Under the pieces are notes generated by a model that was given only the letters and a program-made list of their open reading frames with translations, had not been told where the DNA came from and searched no databases. This document shows, in pieces, positions 10,647-20,275 of a DNA stretch of 64,000 nt. Numbering within the stretch: the stretch's first letter is position 1; each line of letters opens with the position of its first letter. The position numbers and the translations under genes are program-made. The stretch comes from Prostheceraeus crozeri (Eukaryota > Platyhelminthes > Polycladida > Euryleptidae): contig CAJQUW010003182.1 of NCBI GenBank assembly GCA_907163375.1, forward strand, positions 1 to 64,000, written 5' to 3'.

Positions 10647-11641
10647 TCAATACATTGAAACATGATGATTGCCCTCGTAGAACTCCTGCATCTGATTTGG
10701 ATCACTTGTGATGGATGGGGCATCGCACACATTATTTTCAAAGAGGGGAAGATGGACTTCATACACTCTTCTTTTTCTACACTTCTCACGCTCATGCAAT
10801 CGCTTCACTTCCGACAACAACCGCCTGTTTATCACCTTCGTCTCTTCCACTTCCTTCACGACACCTCGCATCCGCTCCACCTCATTCTTCTCACACATCA
10901 ACTCCGACTCTAAGCCCTCAAGCGCCTTCACTCGCTTCATCATTCCGCTCCTTTCCTTCAACCACTCCTGCTCCTTCACTCGCATCTCCTCCAACTCCTC
11001 TCTCATCACCTTCATACCCTCAACCTTAGCCTTCAGCTCTTTATTCTCCTTCAAAACTTTTCTATTCACACTCTCCATACCCATCATACGATCCTTCAAC
11101 CTCACAAACGCCTCCATATCATGCACCTCTTTCCTAGGCGATGATGTAGCCACAGGCTCAACAACTTCCTGACTCTCCCTGTCTTTCTTTTCCTGTGCGT
11201 CCCACTCGTCCTTCAAATCAGCTATATCCCCAAACAAATCTTCCATCACCGCATCCAAATCAACCTCATCAGTCTTCCTAATTTCCGCTCTCAACTCCAC
11301 TTCCTCAGTCGCATCCTCATCACTCTTCTCAGCCATCCCCTTCACAATCAAAGCTACATCCTTATCATTCTCCTCCATTGCCAACAATATTCCCTCAAAC
11401 CATGACCTGAACCCTTCTCTCCGATGTTCCCAGTCTCACACTGCAAATGCGCCTTCATAAACTCTGCCTCATCCCCCATCGCACATATCCGACAAGACAC
11501 ACACAGCCTCAACATCACTTTCCTCTCATGGCCCATCGTCCCCTCTTTAGCTTTTAGGTGCTTTTTAAGATCGCTGCCTCGTGCGATGCGGCCACAGCTG
11601 CATTTCCCAACAAGCATTCTTGCATTACATTGCTTAGTCAT
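10647..11641 (-). pseudogene. coiled-coil gene, right-arm copy (element gene)
   Basis: The mirror of the left-arm coiled-coil gene, with the same Cys-rich start, acidic middle and heptad region. It looks broken, with about one break, and its 3' end differs because the arm stops at 10671 and runs into the inner inverted repeat. Treat it as a fossil copy. Confidence 0.75.
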
Positions 11642-13884
11642 TGTAAAGATTTTGTTAAGATAGAGTAAAATTTGATAGCAAGTGTTTATAGGATACTACT
11701 TGCTGATATGCATTGAAAGACTAAGACCCCAAACATTTGATAGCAAACGTTGGAATAAAATCGTCAACCAAATTTAAAGAGTATGATTCCTAGCTCTATC
11801 CTAAAACCCAAAGTTTGATAGCAAACCTTGTCAGAGCACTCACCGTTCGTCTTGCAACTTAAACAGGAGTGAAGACTAGAGAAAAGACGCGGTTTATATA
11901 CCCAGCGAGCACAAAGCCATGATTCAGACCTTCCTTATTTGGCCATGCGTTTCACATGACAACAGCGGTTTTACCATGTATGGGCATCGGCAGTCACCGT
12001 GCTTTCAGTTACCAACTCCCAACAGAAAGACGGGTTATCCTATGACGCGAAAAGGTTTGACGTCAATGCCTGCAGTAACCGTCTCATTTTTACCAAGTTA
12101 CAATGACAAACGATAGACGTTGCCAGCCCTGAGTTACTGAGGCTAGACGAGATTTCACAAAAGCCTGATAGCGACTCGATGGCAAGCGCTTAGGTGTTAA
12201 GCTCTTGAATCCGTTACAGGCATTACTCAGAGGGGATCTTATCCCAGCTCCAAAGCCTCGAACCACAAATCCAACCTCGGGTGGACAGAGCGTGCGTCAT
12301 GTCACTGTGTTGTTATCCGGGCCCCGATTTTGACATAAAAACCGGTGGAGTTATTTACAAGAGGAAACATCCCAAGTCGTTGCTTTGATCAGCTTGATAG
12401 CAAGCCGTAGAGAGGGATAGCAAGCCGTGATTCACAAGCGTTTTGCAATGGAGATGTTTAGATGCCACCCATGACAAGATAGCTAAGACTCAACCGACTG
12501 GCGTTCAAAGTGCTACGTTGAGAACTGTGTCAAATGACCAACATGAGTTGCCCCAGCGGTTTCGGTCTAAAATATGACACACTCCCTTGGCACACTTATC
12601 ACTACGGCATCATCCGCCGTCCCGAAGGAACACCCTGTCAGTGGAATATTACAGCAAAACTCTCCGTGTCATGCTCGCTTTCAGTGAAAAGCTGCTTGTA
12701 TCATGGTAAGACTGACTTGTACACACTTAACCATGCCTTCATTGACTTCAGCAGGGTCGAAAACCCCAGAAAACCTCCAAAAATAGTGAATTTAAATTTT
12801 TCAACTTTTTAGCACTACTTATGAAATTTTATAAGTAGTCTGTCACTATAGGTCTGATCAATAGCTATCGAACCTTTTTTGAATCAAGTCAAACGGACTT
12901 GTAGAAGCAAAGTTACAAGCCTTTAAAGTTTTGGAGTCTTTTATGGGCTGGAGACGAAGGCTATCTCCTGGCAAACCTTTAAGTCTGACGCCTTAGCTGA
13001 TATCAGCAATGAAATTTTCTAAGTCGGTTACTCACAGAAACCCGAAATTTGGAATGTCCGATGCTATCATCGGAGCTCAGAGAGACGACCTACCTTTGAC
13101 AATCGCTCTCGTCTTAATGAAAAGTCTCTGTCGGTTCCCCGCTTATATAGTTTGTGGCGATCAGCTGATGACGTAATATCCATCATCCAAATCTTTAAAC
13201 ACGTCTCTCTCCGGTTCTAGTGCTTCGATTGACTTGAAACTCACCCTCTAGATGCAAAATGGCACGCTAATTCCAAATCTGGTTTCTGTTTTCCCATCCG
13301 AGGCTTGGTTCACCCGCTAGAGCCGTTTTTGTAAAAATTCTAACTCTCGTTTTTTCGCCAATGTCCAAAATTTTCAGTGACTTCTCACATCTAAACGAAG
13401 GCGCAGATATGAACAAGCCGTTTCTTCCAATGCAATTTTCTCACTCTTAGCTTTCAAACGAGTTATTGCACGACTTTCTACGATCTCTAGAACCAAAGTT
13501 GGATATCTCGTTCCAGAGGGGGGGGATCAGAACTTTTTCTCTCCGATTGAGCTGGAAAGAAGTTCCTCGACCCAAAATTGGCCAAAACGTCCGAATTTGC
13601 ACTCCGTTTTTACATCTGAGCACTCCTTCATGCCGAAAAACGACTTTTCTCATCCCAAAACCATCAAAACCTGCCTTTCTCCAACTCTGCCGTTCCACCC
13701 CTTGCCTCACAGGAAAACTCTTCCTTCCTTCCTTCCAGAGGGGGGTAGGGAACAGTTTCTTCCTCTCGGACCCATCCTTCCATCACATCCTTGACCACTT
13801 CTCTTCCTTCCAGACGGGGGCTGAGTCAGCATGATGACTCATCGTTGCGTATTTTGGACTTGCGCCTGGGATGGGATTACTACT
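10671..13884 (-). repeat. right 3.2 kb terminal inverted repeat
   Basis: Mirror copy of 5523-8743 with scattered substitutions and small indels. Its inner end shares the dinucleotide GC with the end of the smaller inner inverted repeat (10671-10672), a microhomology-type junction. Confidence 0.95.
12515..12652 (-). ncRNA. structured-RNA-like motif, right-arm copy
   Basis: Mirror of the left-arm motif at 6760-6898, with all conserved blocks present. It is not independent evidence of conservation because it lies in the inverted arm. Confidence 0.5.
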
Positions 13885-13939
13885 ATCTGGTTTCTTGGAT
13901 TTCGAGGTCTTCTTATTTGTATGCATATTATACTCTCAT

Positions 13940-14024
13940 CCTCAAATGCAGTCATTGGATGTTGATTATGGTAATAGAGATGTGTATTGGCATCAAAATG
14001 AGACCTTATTTGTTAATTGCCGTT
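13940..14024 (-). repeat. dispersed repeat fragment, inverted copy of 4462-4552
   Basis: The reverse complement shares AACAAATAAGGTCTCATTTT and CATAATCAACATC with the left copy. It begins about 50 bases outside the target duplication of the palindromic element. It ends well before the P2X7-like frame. Confidence 0.7.
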
Positions 14025-14331
14025 GGATCATTATAAAGTTAAAGGAGAAATATGTCAGTTTCAAATGTTAACTTTATACTAATCAACACAATTAGAAAAT
14101 CTTCATATCGAAATCACGAAGTTCTAACTCGTTGTGAGAAGCCTGAAATATCGCAGAGAACCTACTGGTTAGGGAGTTGCTTCATCGACCAATCAAATCC
14201 AAGCAAGAAGTTCGACGTCACAAAGCACCCTACGCTGTTGATCTGTGAACCACGCAATCGCCAGCCAGCAGCAAGCAGTAGCCTTGACTGAATCACCCCG
14301 CATTCGAGATCTTGATTGTGAAAGTACATGC

Positions 14332-14958
14332 ATGGCAAGTTTAAACGGAGAATCAGATATTTCCAATGTTACTCAGCCTTATTTGTTTGAGCCCACAATG
14401 TCAATTCATTCTAGTGAAAGTTCGGTTGGGCATTTCCCAGAGTCAAGGCAAGGTAACGATAATGCGGAATGTACTTGCGGCAATTGTCAATCTACTTTGA
14501 ATTCAAATGAAATTTGTTGCTGTAGGCTTAGCAATCTTATAGAAAGAAAGCTAGAATCACGTTCCTGCATAACGGAAAAAGAATCATTCAAGGTTGTCTG
14601 TCTTGATAAAACTGTGCTATATGTGAGCTTCAGGCGAATACTGACTATACGTAAGAAGAGGAGAAAACAACATACAGATGTTTTCAATAACAAAGCATGC
14701 CGATGGACAGCGTATGGACAGTTTATATTTTGGATATATGATGGTCCTATAGGACAATCAGTGAGGAAAGTGCTACCTACTTGCGTTTACAACGCAATTC
14801 GATTCAAATTTCCCTCGGATGACGGTATATATTCGGATTTCAAAGTTGGTGTGATTGATGATATTTTTATCGAATATGAGAGCGATTGCAATTCGGTGAA
14901 AGAGATCGATCACTCAGAGACTACCGGTACTATTATTTTTATAGTGTGCGCTAGCTAG
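14332..14958 (+). CDS. P2X7 receptor C-terminal (ballast)-domain-like protein
   Basis: A single open frame whose first ATG gives 208 residues; the frame is open upstream to about 14245, so a 5' exon is possible. A cysteine module (CTCGNCQ, then ICCCRL) is followed by CITEKESFKVVCLDKTVL. Next come AYGQFIFWIYDG and VLPTCVYNAIRFKFPSDDG, matching the order seen in the zinc- and GDP-binding cytoplasmic domain of vertebrate P2X7 (there AYR..., LPSC, IR.EFP...G.YSGF). No transmembrane or ATP-binding ectodomain precedes it. Stand-alone relatives are common in marine invertebrates, often in many copies near repeats, and their function is unknown. It stands alone, 0.4 kb right of the palindromic element, with no sign that it belongs to it. 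The acidic tail (DDIFIEYESDC) is not part of the domain. Confidence 0.7.
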   Translation: MASLNGESDISNVTQPYLFEPTMSIHSSESSVGHFPESRQGNDNAECTCGNCQSTLNSNEICCCRLSNLIERKLESRSCITEKESFKVVCLDKTVLYVSFRRILTIRKKRRKQHTDVFNNKACRWTAYGQFIFWIYDGPIGQSVRKVLPTCVYNAIRFKFPSDDGIYSDFKVGVIDDIFIEYESDCNSVKEIDHSETTGTIIFIVCAS

Positions 14959-14963
14959 TAACC

Positions 14964-14969
14964 AATAAA
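14964..14969 (+). terminator. polyadenylation signal AATAAA
   Basis: AATAAA starts six bases after the stop codon of the P2X7-C-like frame. This gives a very short 3' UTR, if used. Confidence 0.5.
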
Positions 14970-15644
14970 CGAATTTTACTATTTTAGACATAAGTAGGCT
15001 ACTGGACTTATCACCGCTTCTATGTAGACCTAAGTGTAGGCCTATCGCTAGTATATAAGATATGAAAAATCTCTACATAAAAGAGTACCGCATAACTACG
15101 GGTAATGCAATATTTTTCTGAAATTGAGACTATCCTTAATTGATTTTACTTTATGGCCTATACATATTCTTAATTTCAAATGGGCCAACTGTGCTTAACC
15201 CAAGATGTTGAATTTTAAATTTCATAATGCCTTGATACTCAGTTTCATCAAAATTCATTTAAAGCAGTTTAAGCTAATACCATGTTAGGCTACTTAATAC
15301 AAAAATCCTCCATGTATACGCTAAAAAGGCTTAATATAAGTAAACTTAATTGATGTGTGGTACCGTATGTCTAAAATACACGTACTCTCTAGAATTTTGA
15401 ATGCTTCCGAGTTCGATAGTTAATCCGTCCTTCGCTAAATTTTCGTCCATATCAATGTCATGAGCACAAATCAATAAAACGTGTATGTAGAGTATTTCGC
15501 ACTATATCCAGGTGAGTCGCAACGAGAATCGTAAGATGGAGGGACGGAGTGGTTAATGCTACATCAAAATTTAGTCACATTTTTTATGCTGCAACTTGTA
15601 ATACCTAAATGCTTGGAATTAGCGATGACGTATGTAAACAATAG
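14970..15644. other. non-coding spacer
   Basis: AT-rich, with several AGGCCTA and TAGGCTA words. I see no gene or element boundary. Confidence 0.5.
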
Positions 15645-17878
15645 TTGAGTTCATGTCCGGTGTAAGTGTAGGTGTTAGTGTTTACTCCGTTTACCCGAAC
15701 CCAGAGTTAACTCCAGCGTCGGTGTAAACTCCGGGATTAAACCGGTTATGTTTGAACGAACGACATTTGGCAGCGCTTTCATAAAATCGAAATTTTTATT
15801 CAGTCACACCGAAAGTAGACTGAAATCAGACAAATTCCATCACAAAACAAAAGACAAATGATTTGGGTGCATTTTTCATCATTCTCATTACGATTCCGCG
15901 GAGAAAGCTGACCAAACGAAGGATGTTAAAGCAAGAGTATCGTTCATGCAGTTTAATAAAGGAAAGATTAGTAATTTCTTAGACGGACGAGCTTGAAGAG
16001 CTGTGTATCTTTCTAAATTTTTACTGCCAATTTGTTAAATTTCTCCGACTGTTCCCTTACATGCCAATGCTGAGATGCCATTTCAAAGAAGGCCCTCTTA
16101 CGTGGGACATCTGCATGCAACGATATAGTTTCGGTTAATTGTGTCAACGATTGTGCGATTGATCCCAATGTTGTCGCTGAAAAGGTTCAAAGAAGAGGAA
16201 ATGCATTGAATCGGTGATTCCAATTTGTGCCCTGTCCTTTGAGAGAACTGGAGCTATGACGGAGACAGACGTAGGAAAACGGACGAAAGTCGCCATACCA
16301 TGTGACTCTTTCTAAGACTGCGTTGCCAGCGTCCACTTGAATGCCACCATCCTCATGGGCGCTGTTTTCTGTGCATCTTGTTGCTTCTTATGCGATTAAT
16401 GATTGATTTTTAATTTCATTCTAATTTTGATTCGCATATCTGTATCGAGCGATATTTGTTCACAATAAATACAATTGACTGAAACGCCATTTTATTCATC
16501 TTTTCACTATTTGCTATAAAAATTCCGATGTATCAAAGGAAAATGCAGAAGTACAGAATGTGCATAAAGCACATGCGGAATCATACAGCTATCTTGTTGG
16601 AAGTACAGACTTACATTAAAAGCCTAAAAAGTCTACTTGCATCCGATAATACAATATGATCACGATATATCGAAGTTGATGAACATTATTGTTGAGCAAA
16701 GTTATCAATTTCTTATATAGTGGATCATGTGAGGAAGGACCAGTATCTGAGGACAATGATGAATTAAGTAGGCCTAATTCGCTTTCCAAATGCCTTAATG
16801 TAAATACCGGTATAAATACTGATATGTCATTCAGATTACTCGTCTTGGCAAACAGGTAATTTTATAATTGTAAATGGGATAAATATCAACTAAGTTAGAA
16901 TCATAAACACGGATATCAGCACTGAGGTCTACAAAATATTCAATGTAAAATTAAGGGATAATCAACCAAGTTGCTGATGACGCGTGCGGTGACACCGTCC
17001 ACCACGTCCTAGGCTCCAATTAACCATCTTCATGCGAGCATATGGCAGTCAATCTCCAAGCTGTAGTTTTAAGATGACACGTGTCACACGGATGCATTTG
17101 AAATTAATGTACGCGGTTCGTACACTTCTAGAAGACTGAATTAGGTTTGCAATAATTGTCATCGCATAACTTCACTAAGCTTTATGCTATCTTCGGGTAA
17201 ATAAAAGCAAATATACCATAGCTTCGGTTGAATTCGCTTAAAAATTTCGTATGTAGCTGATGGCTAACTCAGGAGCAACCGGCTCCGGGCACAAGTGCCG
17301 GTAGGACCCCTACGCAGGTGGGCAGGATCGAGTAGGTCAACAAGAAATTCACTTTGGGATATAAGGCGGGGTGCAGGAAGATATGTACATTTAGACAGCA
17401 TTATGAATGAGCTGATGCGACGAGTATAGACAGGCCTACACAAAGACAATGGACAGGTGGGCGGACCTATTTATAGTTTTTTGCAAGTCGAACTCCTTGA
17501 TTGCCCGCAGCATTTCTCATAGAATCAAGGTTTGAAGTTTCCGATTTCATCATTTCAGATAAGAAAATTAGCAAGGGTTCAGGAAATTAATTAGAAATTA
17601 TGTCACGCACAAGTACGATTCAAAAATGTACAAAGTTTCTTTATTATTGAGAGTTCTTTCCATAGAACAGGAGCGAAAATCGCAATTCATTTATTCACCA
17701 TGCACAATTTTCATGAATAAAGCAATATTCAATGATATTTTGGTGGTTGTGAAATGTGATCTGATAGCGCTTTATAATTTCATTATGTTGACATACATCT
17801 TTGTTGTGCAACCAATGGAAAAATTTCATCAATATGCAGAACTTAACACTTTACACTTTACACCGGACATGAACTCAA
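15645..17878. repeat. interval bounded by inverted GAGTTCATGTCCGG ends
   Basis: The left end reads TTGAGTTCATGTCCGGTGTA and the right end its reverse complement (17859-17878). The left end continues into GTTAACTCC/GTTTACTCC-type words that recur at 18066-18238. No matching target duplication is visible, so this is either an old transposon of 2.2 kb or two separate fragments of one MITE family. No transposase remnant was recognised inside; at 17264-17345 there is a GC-richer patch of unknown meaning. Confidence 0.4.
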
Positions 17879-18065
17879 CAAGGAGTTATCCACTAGAGGT
17901 TAACTTTTGCATGGTCCGAGTTATCTATGTAGCAGTAGGATTTGATGCTGGAAATGTGTATTTTCATATAATTCGGTAAATGACTTAAATTTTAAGATTT
18001 TTATCACGTTGTGAAATTCAGCTGCTATCCTATACTTTGCATTTGAAAAAGAGTTCGATTCCTTT

Positions 18066-18238
18066 AGTTCAGGTTAACTCTACACCGGGAGTTTACTCCG
18101 GGGTTAACTACAGAGTTTACTCCAGGGTAAGTGTAAACCCAACCCGAGTTCATGTCCGGTGTTAGGTTTACACTTACCCCGGAGTTAACTCCGGAGTAAA
18201 CTCTAACACTTACACCGAATGTGAACTCACATAATGTG
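18066..18238. repeat. palindromic MITE cluster with GGAGTTAACTCC core
   Basis: The segment 18146-18238 runs from GAGTTCATGTCCGG to the near-reverse-complement CCGAATGTGAACTC. It folds about the perfect palindrome CGGAGTTAACTCCG (18180-18193). The preceding 80 bases contain further GTTTACTCC and GGTTAACT words, so a second, partial copy lies beside it. The family is the same as the 15645 and 17878 ends. Confidence 0.7.
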
Positions 18239-18842
18239 CTGTTAAATAACACGAAAGAGTAAAATTTACTCATTCTTTACATTTAATAAGAATGCACACA
18301 TACAATTCTTATGGGCCTCTATAATATATTGTATGTCGGATATTGTAAATTTATAAATGATGCAACTATTACACACATTCGTAATGGTTTATTGATACAT
18401 TGCTATTATAGATAAATAATGAATAAAAAATACACAAATGTGAAAAATATACTTTAATAATCAAACATGAAAATAGGAGAAGTTTCCAAAAGTGTAGTCC
18501 ATGCTTCGAACGGTTCCCTGAAAAGCTACTGAAACCTTCATGGAAGTTTTTTCTGCGATTTCCAGTATCTCTATCCAACATCCGATGATGATTTCAAGAT
18601 TTCAGTACTGATATGATGGATGTGTAGCTAGCTGAAAAAGCCTTGTTGTTCACTAGACACAATCACCTCACGTGACACAATGGATTTTTCTCCTTTGATT
18701 CTTCGCATGAAAGTATTGCAAGTGTTGAACCCCCTTACGGCAGTGGCGGTCCGAGGGGGTGGGATGCTGGGATGCATCCCTCCCCACCAGCTCAAACTAT
18801 GTGATAATGATCGCATTAGATCCGCATTCAACTTTTGCTTTC

Positions 18843-18961
18843 AAGATTATTGCGCCACTGGCAAGTTTTGAGTTTATGAAGCGCCAAAGTAATTTGAATA
18901 GCATTTCAAATTACTTTGGCGCTTCATAAAGCTCAAAACTTGCGAGTGGCGCAATAATCTT
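18843..18961. repeat. near-perfect hairpin (56-bp arms)
   Basis: The arm AAGATTATTGCGCCAC...AATTTGAA is followed after six bases by its reverse complement, with only a couple of mismatches. It contains the sub-words GCGCCAAAGTAATTTGAA and TTCAAATTACTTTGGCGC. It is a fold-back MITE or a recent inverted duplication; if transcribed it would form a long hairpin RNA. Confidence 0.85.
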
Positions 18962-19638
18962 CACAGTTGCTAGTAGCTGCTAGATATAGTGCAGTGCTGG
19001 TCTTTGAGTGGCTTCTGGCAGCAGCTTGACGCTTCAGCAATCGCTACTGTGACGGTGGAAATTTTGAAAGCAAGGCCATCGTGAGGAAGTCCAAGCATGT
19101 GTGTAATATCGACTGGACAGTGATAAGTAGGAAGACCCAGATGCCGTTTTAATTAGAAGTTTGATGCTCCACTCTACTTCGTTCGGATGACCTGTCTGGG
19201 CATAGTGTCGAAAATAGAAACTTTAGTCATTTAATAGCTATGATTAAAAAATGATGCAACCGGAGTTTTAAATATTACAGCAAAATTCATATTTCGCATT
19301 TATAGGAATCAAAATTCCACTCGCAACTTAGTCTACAAACGAGTAGGACTATCGATACTTTCAGAAGTAAAGGCGCAGCCAGCTGTCAATGAATTGCATA
19401 TACTCTGACCTCGATGGCATCTTTAATTTAGCATATTTGAGTGCTCACTTCATTGACAGCACCAAAGAGTATACATGCAGATGTTAGGTGGTTGCTTTCT
19501 CTGCTATCAGCAAGTTAACAACGACTTTAAAGTACATAAAAATTTCACGAAATTTCGTCATGGCGTGATCTCACCCAGGATCCCACCCCACCAGAAATTT
19601 CCTTAAAGAAAGGCAGTTAAGAAAAACCCTGCCTTACG
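18962..19638. other. non-coding spacer
   Basis: No supported gene. CAGTGGCGGTCCGAGGGGG near 18740, just left of the hairpin, resembles the start of a common MITE type. No partner end was found. Confidence 0.4.
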
Positions 19639-19647
19639 GTGTGACCA

Positions 19648-20275
19648 GGGCGCGTCTAAATGCCACAAATACGCCACAAATACGACTGAATACCACAAAT
19701 ACGACACAAATACACTTCAGTCGCCACAAATAAAGCACAAATGCATTTTGCCTGCCACAGATGCAGGAGGATTGACACAGAAGCAACAAATGGTGCCATA
19801 AATGCATTCTTACTGTTAGAAATAGAAGCTATTATTGCCACCTTTTTCGGCTGATATACACTGCGTTTTTGTAGCAATGCAGAACTAAAAATTTGTACAT
19901 AAACATAATTTCTGTGATCTTTGCACAAACTAAGTGCCGGCATATCTGACGATACTCAGTGCATTTATGTGCGCTACAGTCTATTTGTGGGAAAAGGAAT
20001 GTGTTGGGGAAGTCTTTGTGGCAATCTTCAAGGTGATTCACATTTGCATTGGTTGTGCTGTACATTAGTTTAAGTGTCCTTGTGGCGATAATAGCTTCTA
20101 TTTCTAACAGTAAGAATGTATTTATGGCAGAATTTGTTGCTTCTGTGTCAATCCTACTGCATCTGTGGCAGGGAAAATGCATTTGTGCTGCATTTGTGGC
20201 AGCTGAAATGTATTTGTGGCGTGTTTGTGTCGTATTTGTGGTATTTAATCGTATTTGTGGCATTTAGACGCCCCC
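19648..20275. mobile_element. Mutator-like MITE, 9-bp target duplication GTGTGACCA
   Basis: Long inverted ends of roughly 190 bp start GGGCGCGTCTAAATGCCAC on the left; the right end is the reverse complement with one change. GTGTGACCA flanks both ends (19639-19647 and 20276-20284). A 9-bp duplication plus long inverted ends fits Mutator-like elements. The ends are packed with CCACAAATACG-type units (TTTGTGGC on the other strand), repeated about every 15-20 bases. No transposase is present, so it must be mobilised in trans. Confidence 0.8.

Larger units (their letters stand above)
9796..10672. repeat. inner inverted repeat (264-bp arms, ~350-bp spacer)
   Basis: Arms at 9796-10059 and 10410-10672 are near-perfect reverse complements, with only a few differences by eye. 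Each arm holds the start codon region of the orphan gene, a CCAAT-type box (GTCCAATCAC on the minus strand of the left arm), the leader ending TCTTTCACAAG and a GTGAGT donor that points into the spacer. The spacer carries the central structured motif and three TTGCTATCAA-like words. The element is therefore a palindrome within a palindrome. Confidence 0.9.
5523..13884. mobile_element. Polinton/Maverick-like non-autonomous element with giant inverted arms
   Basis: An 8.36 kb element bounded by AGTAGTAATCCC and GGGATTACTACT, with a perfect 6-bp target duplication. The AG...CT ends, 6-bp duplication and long terminal repeats are the Polinton/Maverick signature. However, I find no protein-primed DNA polymerase, retroviral-type integrase, packaging ATPase, protease or capsid gene. 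Arms of 3.2 kb cover more than three quarters of its length; the centre (8744-10670) holds one orphan gene and a second, smaller inverted repeat. Both arms carry a coiled-coil gene; the left frame is long and open, the right copy looks broken (about one break, and a different 3' end). Arm divergence is a few percent by eye, suggesting modest age unless gene conversion has kept the arms alike. Alternatively it is an unrelated terminal-inverted-repeat DNA element. Confidence 0.65.
5517..13890. repeat. 6-bp target-site duplication ATCTGG around the palindromic element
   Basis: ATCTGG lies at 5517-5522, directly before AGTAGTAATCCC. It lies again at 13885-13890, directly after GGGATTACTACT. The duplication is perfect and abuts the exact ends of the inverted repeats, so it marks a real insertion event. 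A 6-bp duplication is characteristic of Polinton/Maverick integration. Confidence 0.9.

Noticed and set aside
17630-18060. A tRNA-type B box, GAGTTCGATTCC, near 18055
   Set aside because: No A box or cloverleaf at the right distance, and no pol III terminator run; no tRNA gene is supported in the window.
19648-20275. CRISPR-like array from the regular CCACAAATACG units
   Set aside because: The units are short, degenerate, arranged as inverted ends of a transposon with a target duplication, and the DNA is eukaryotic.
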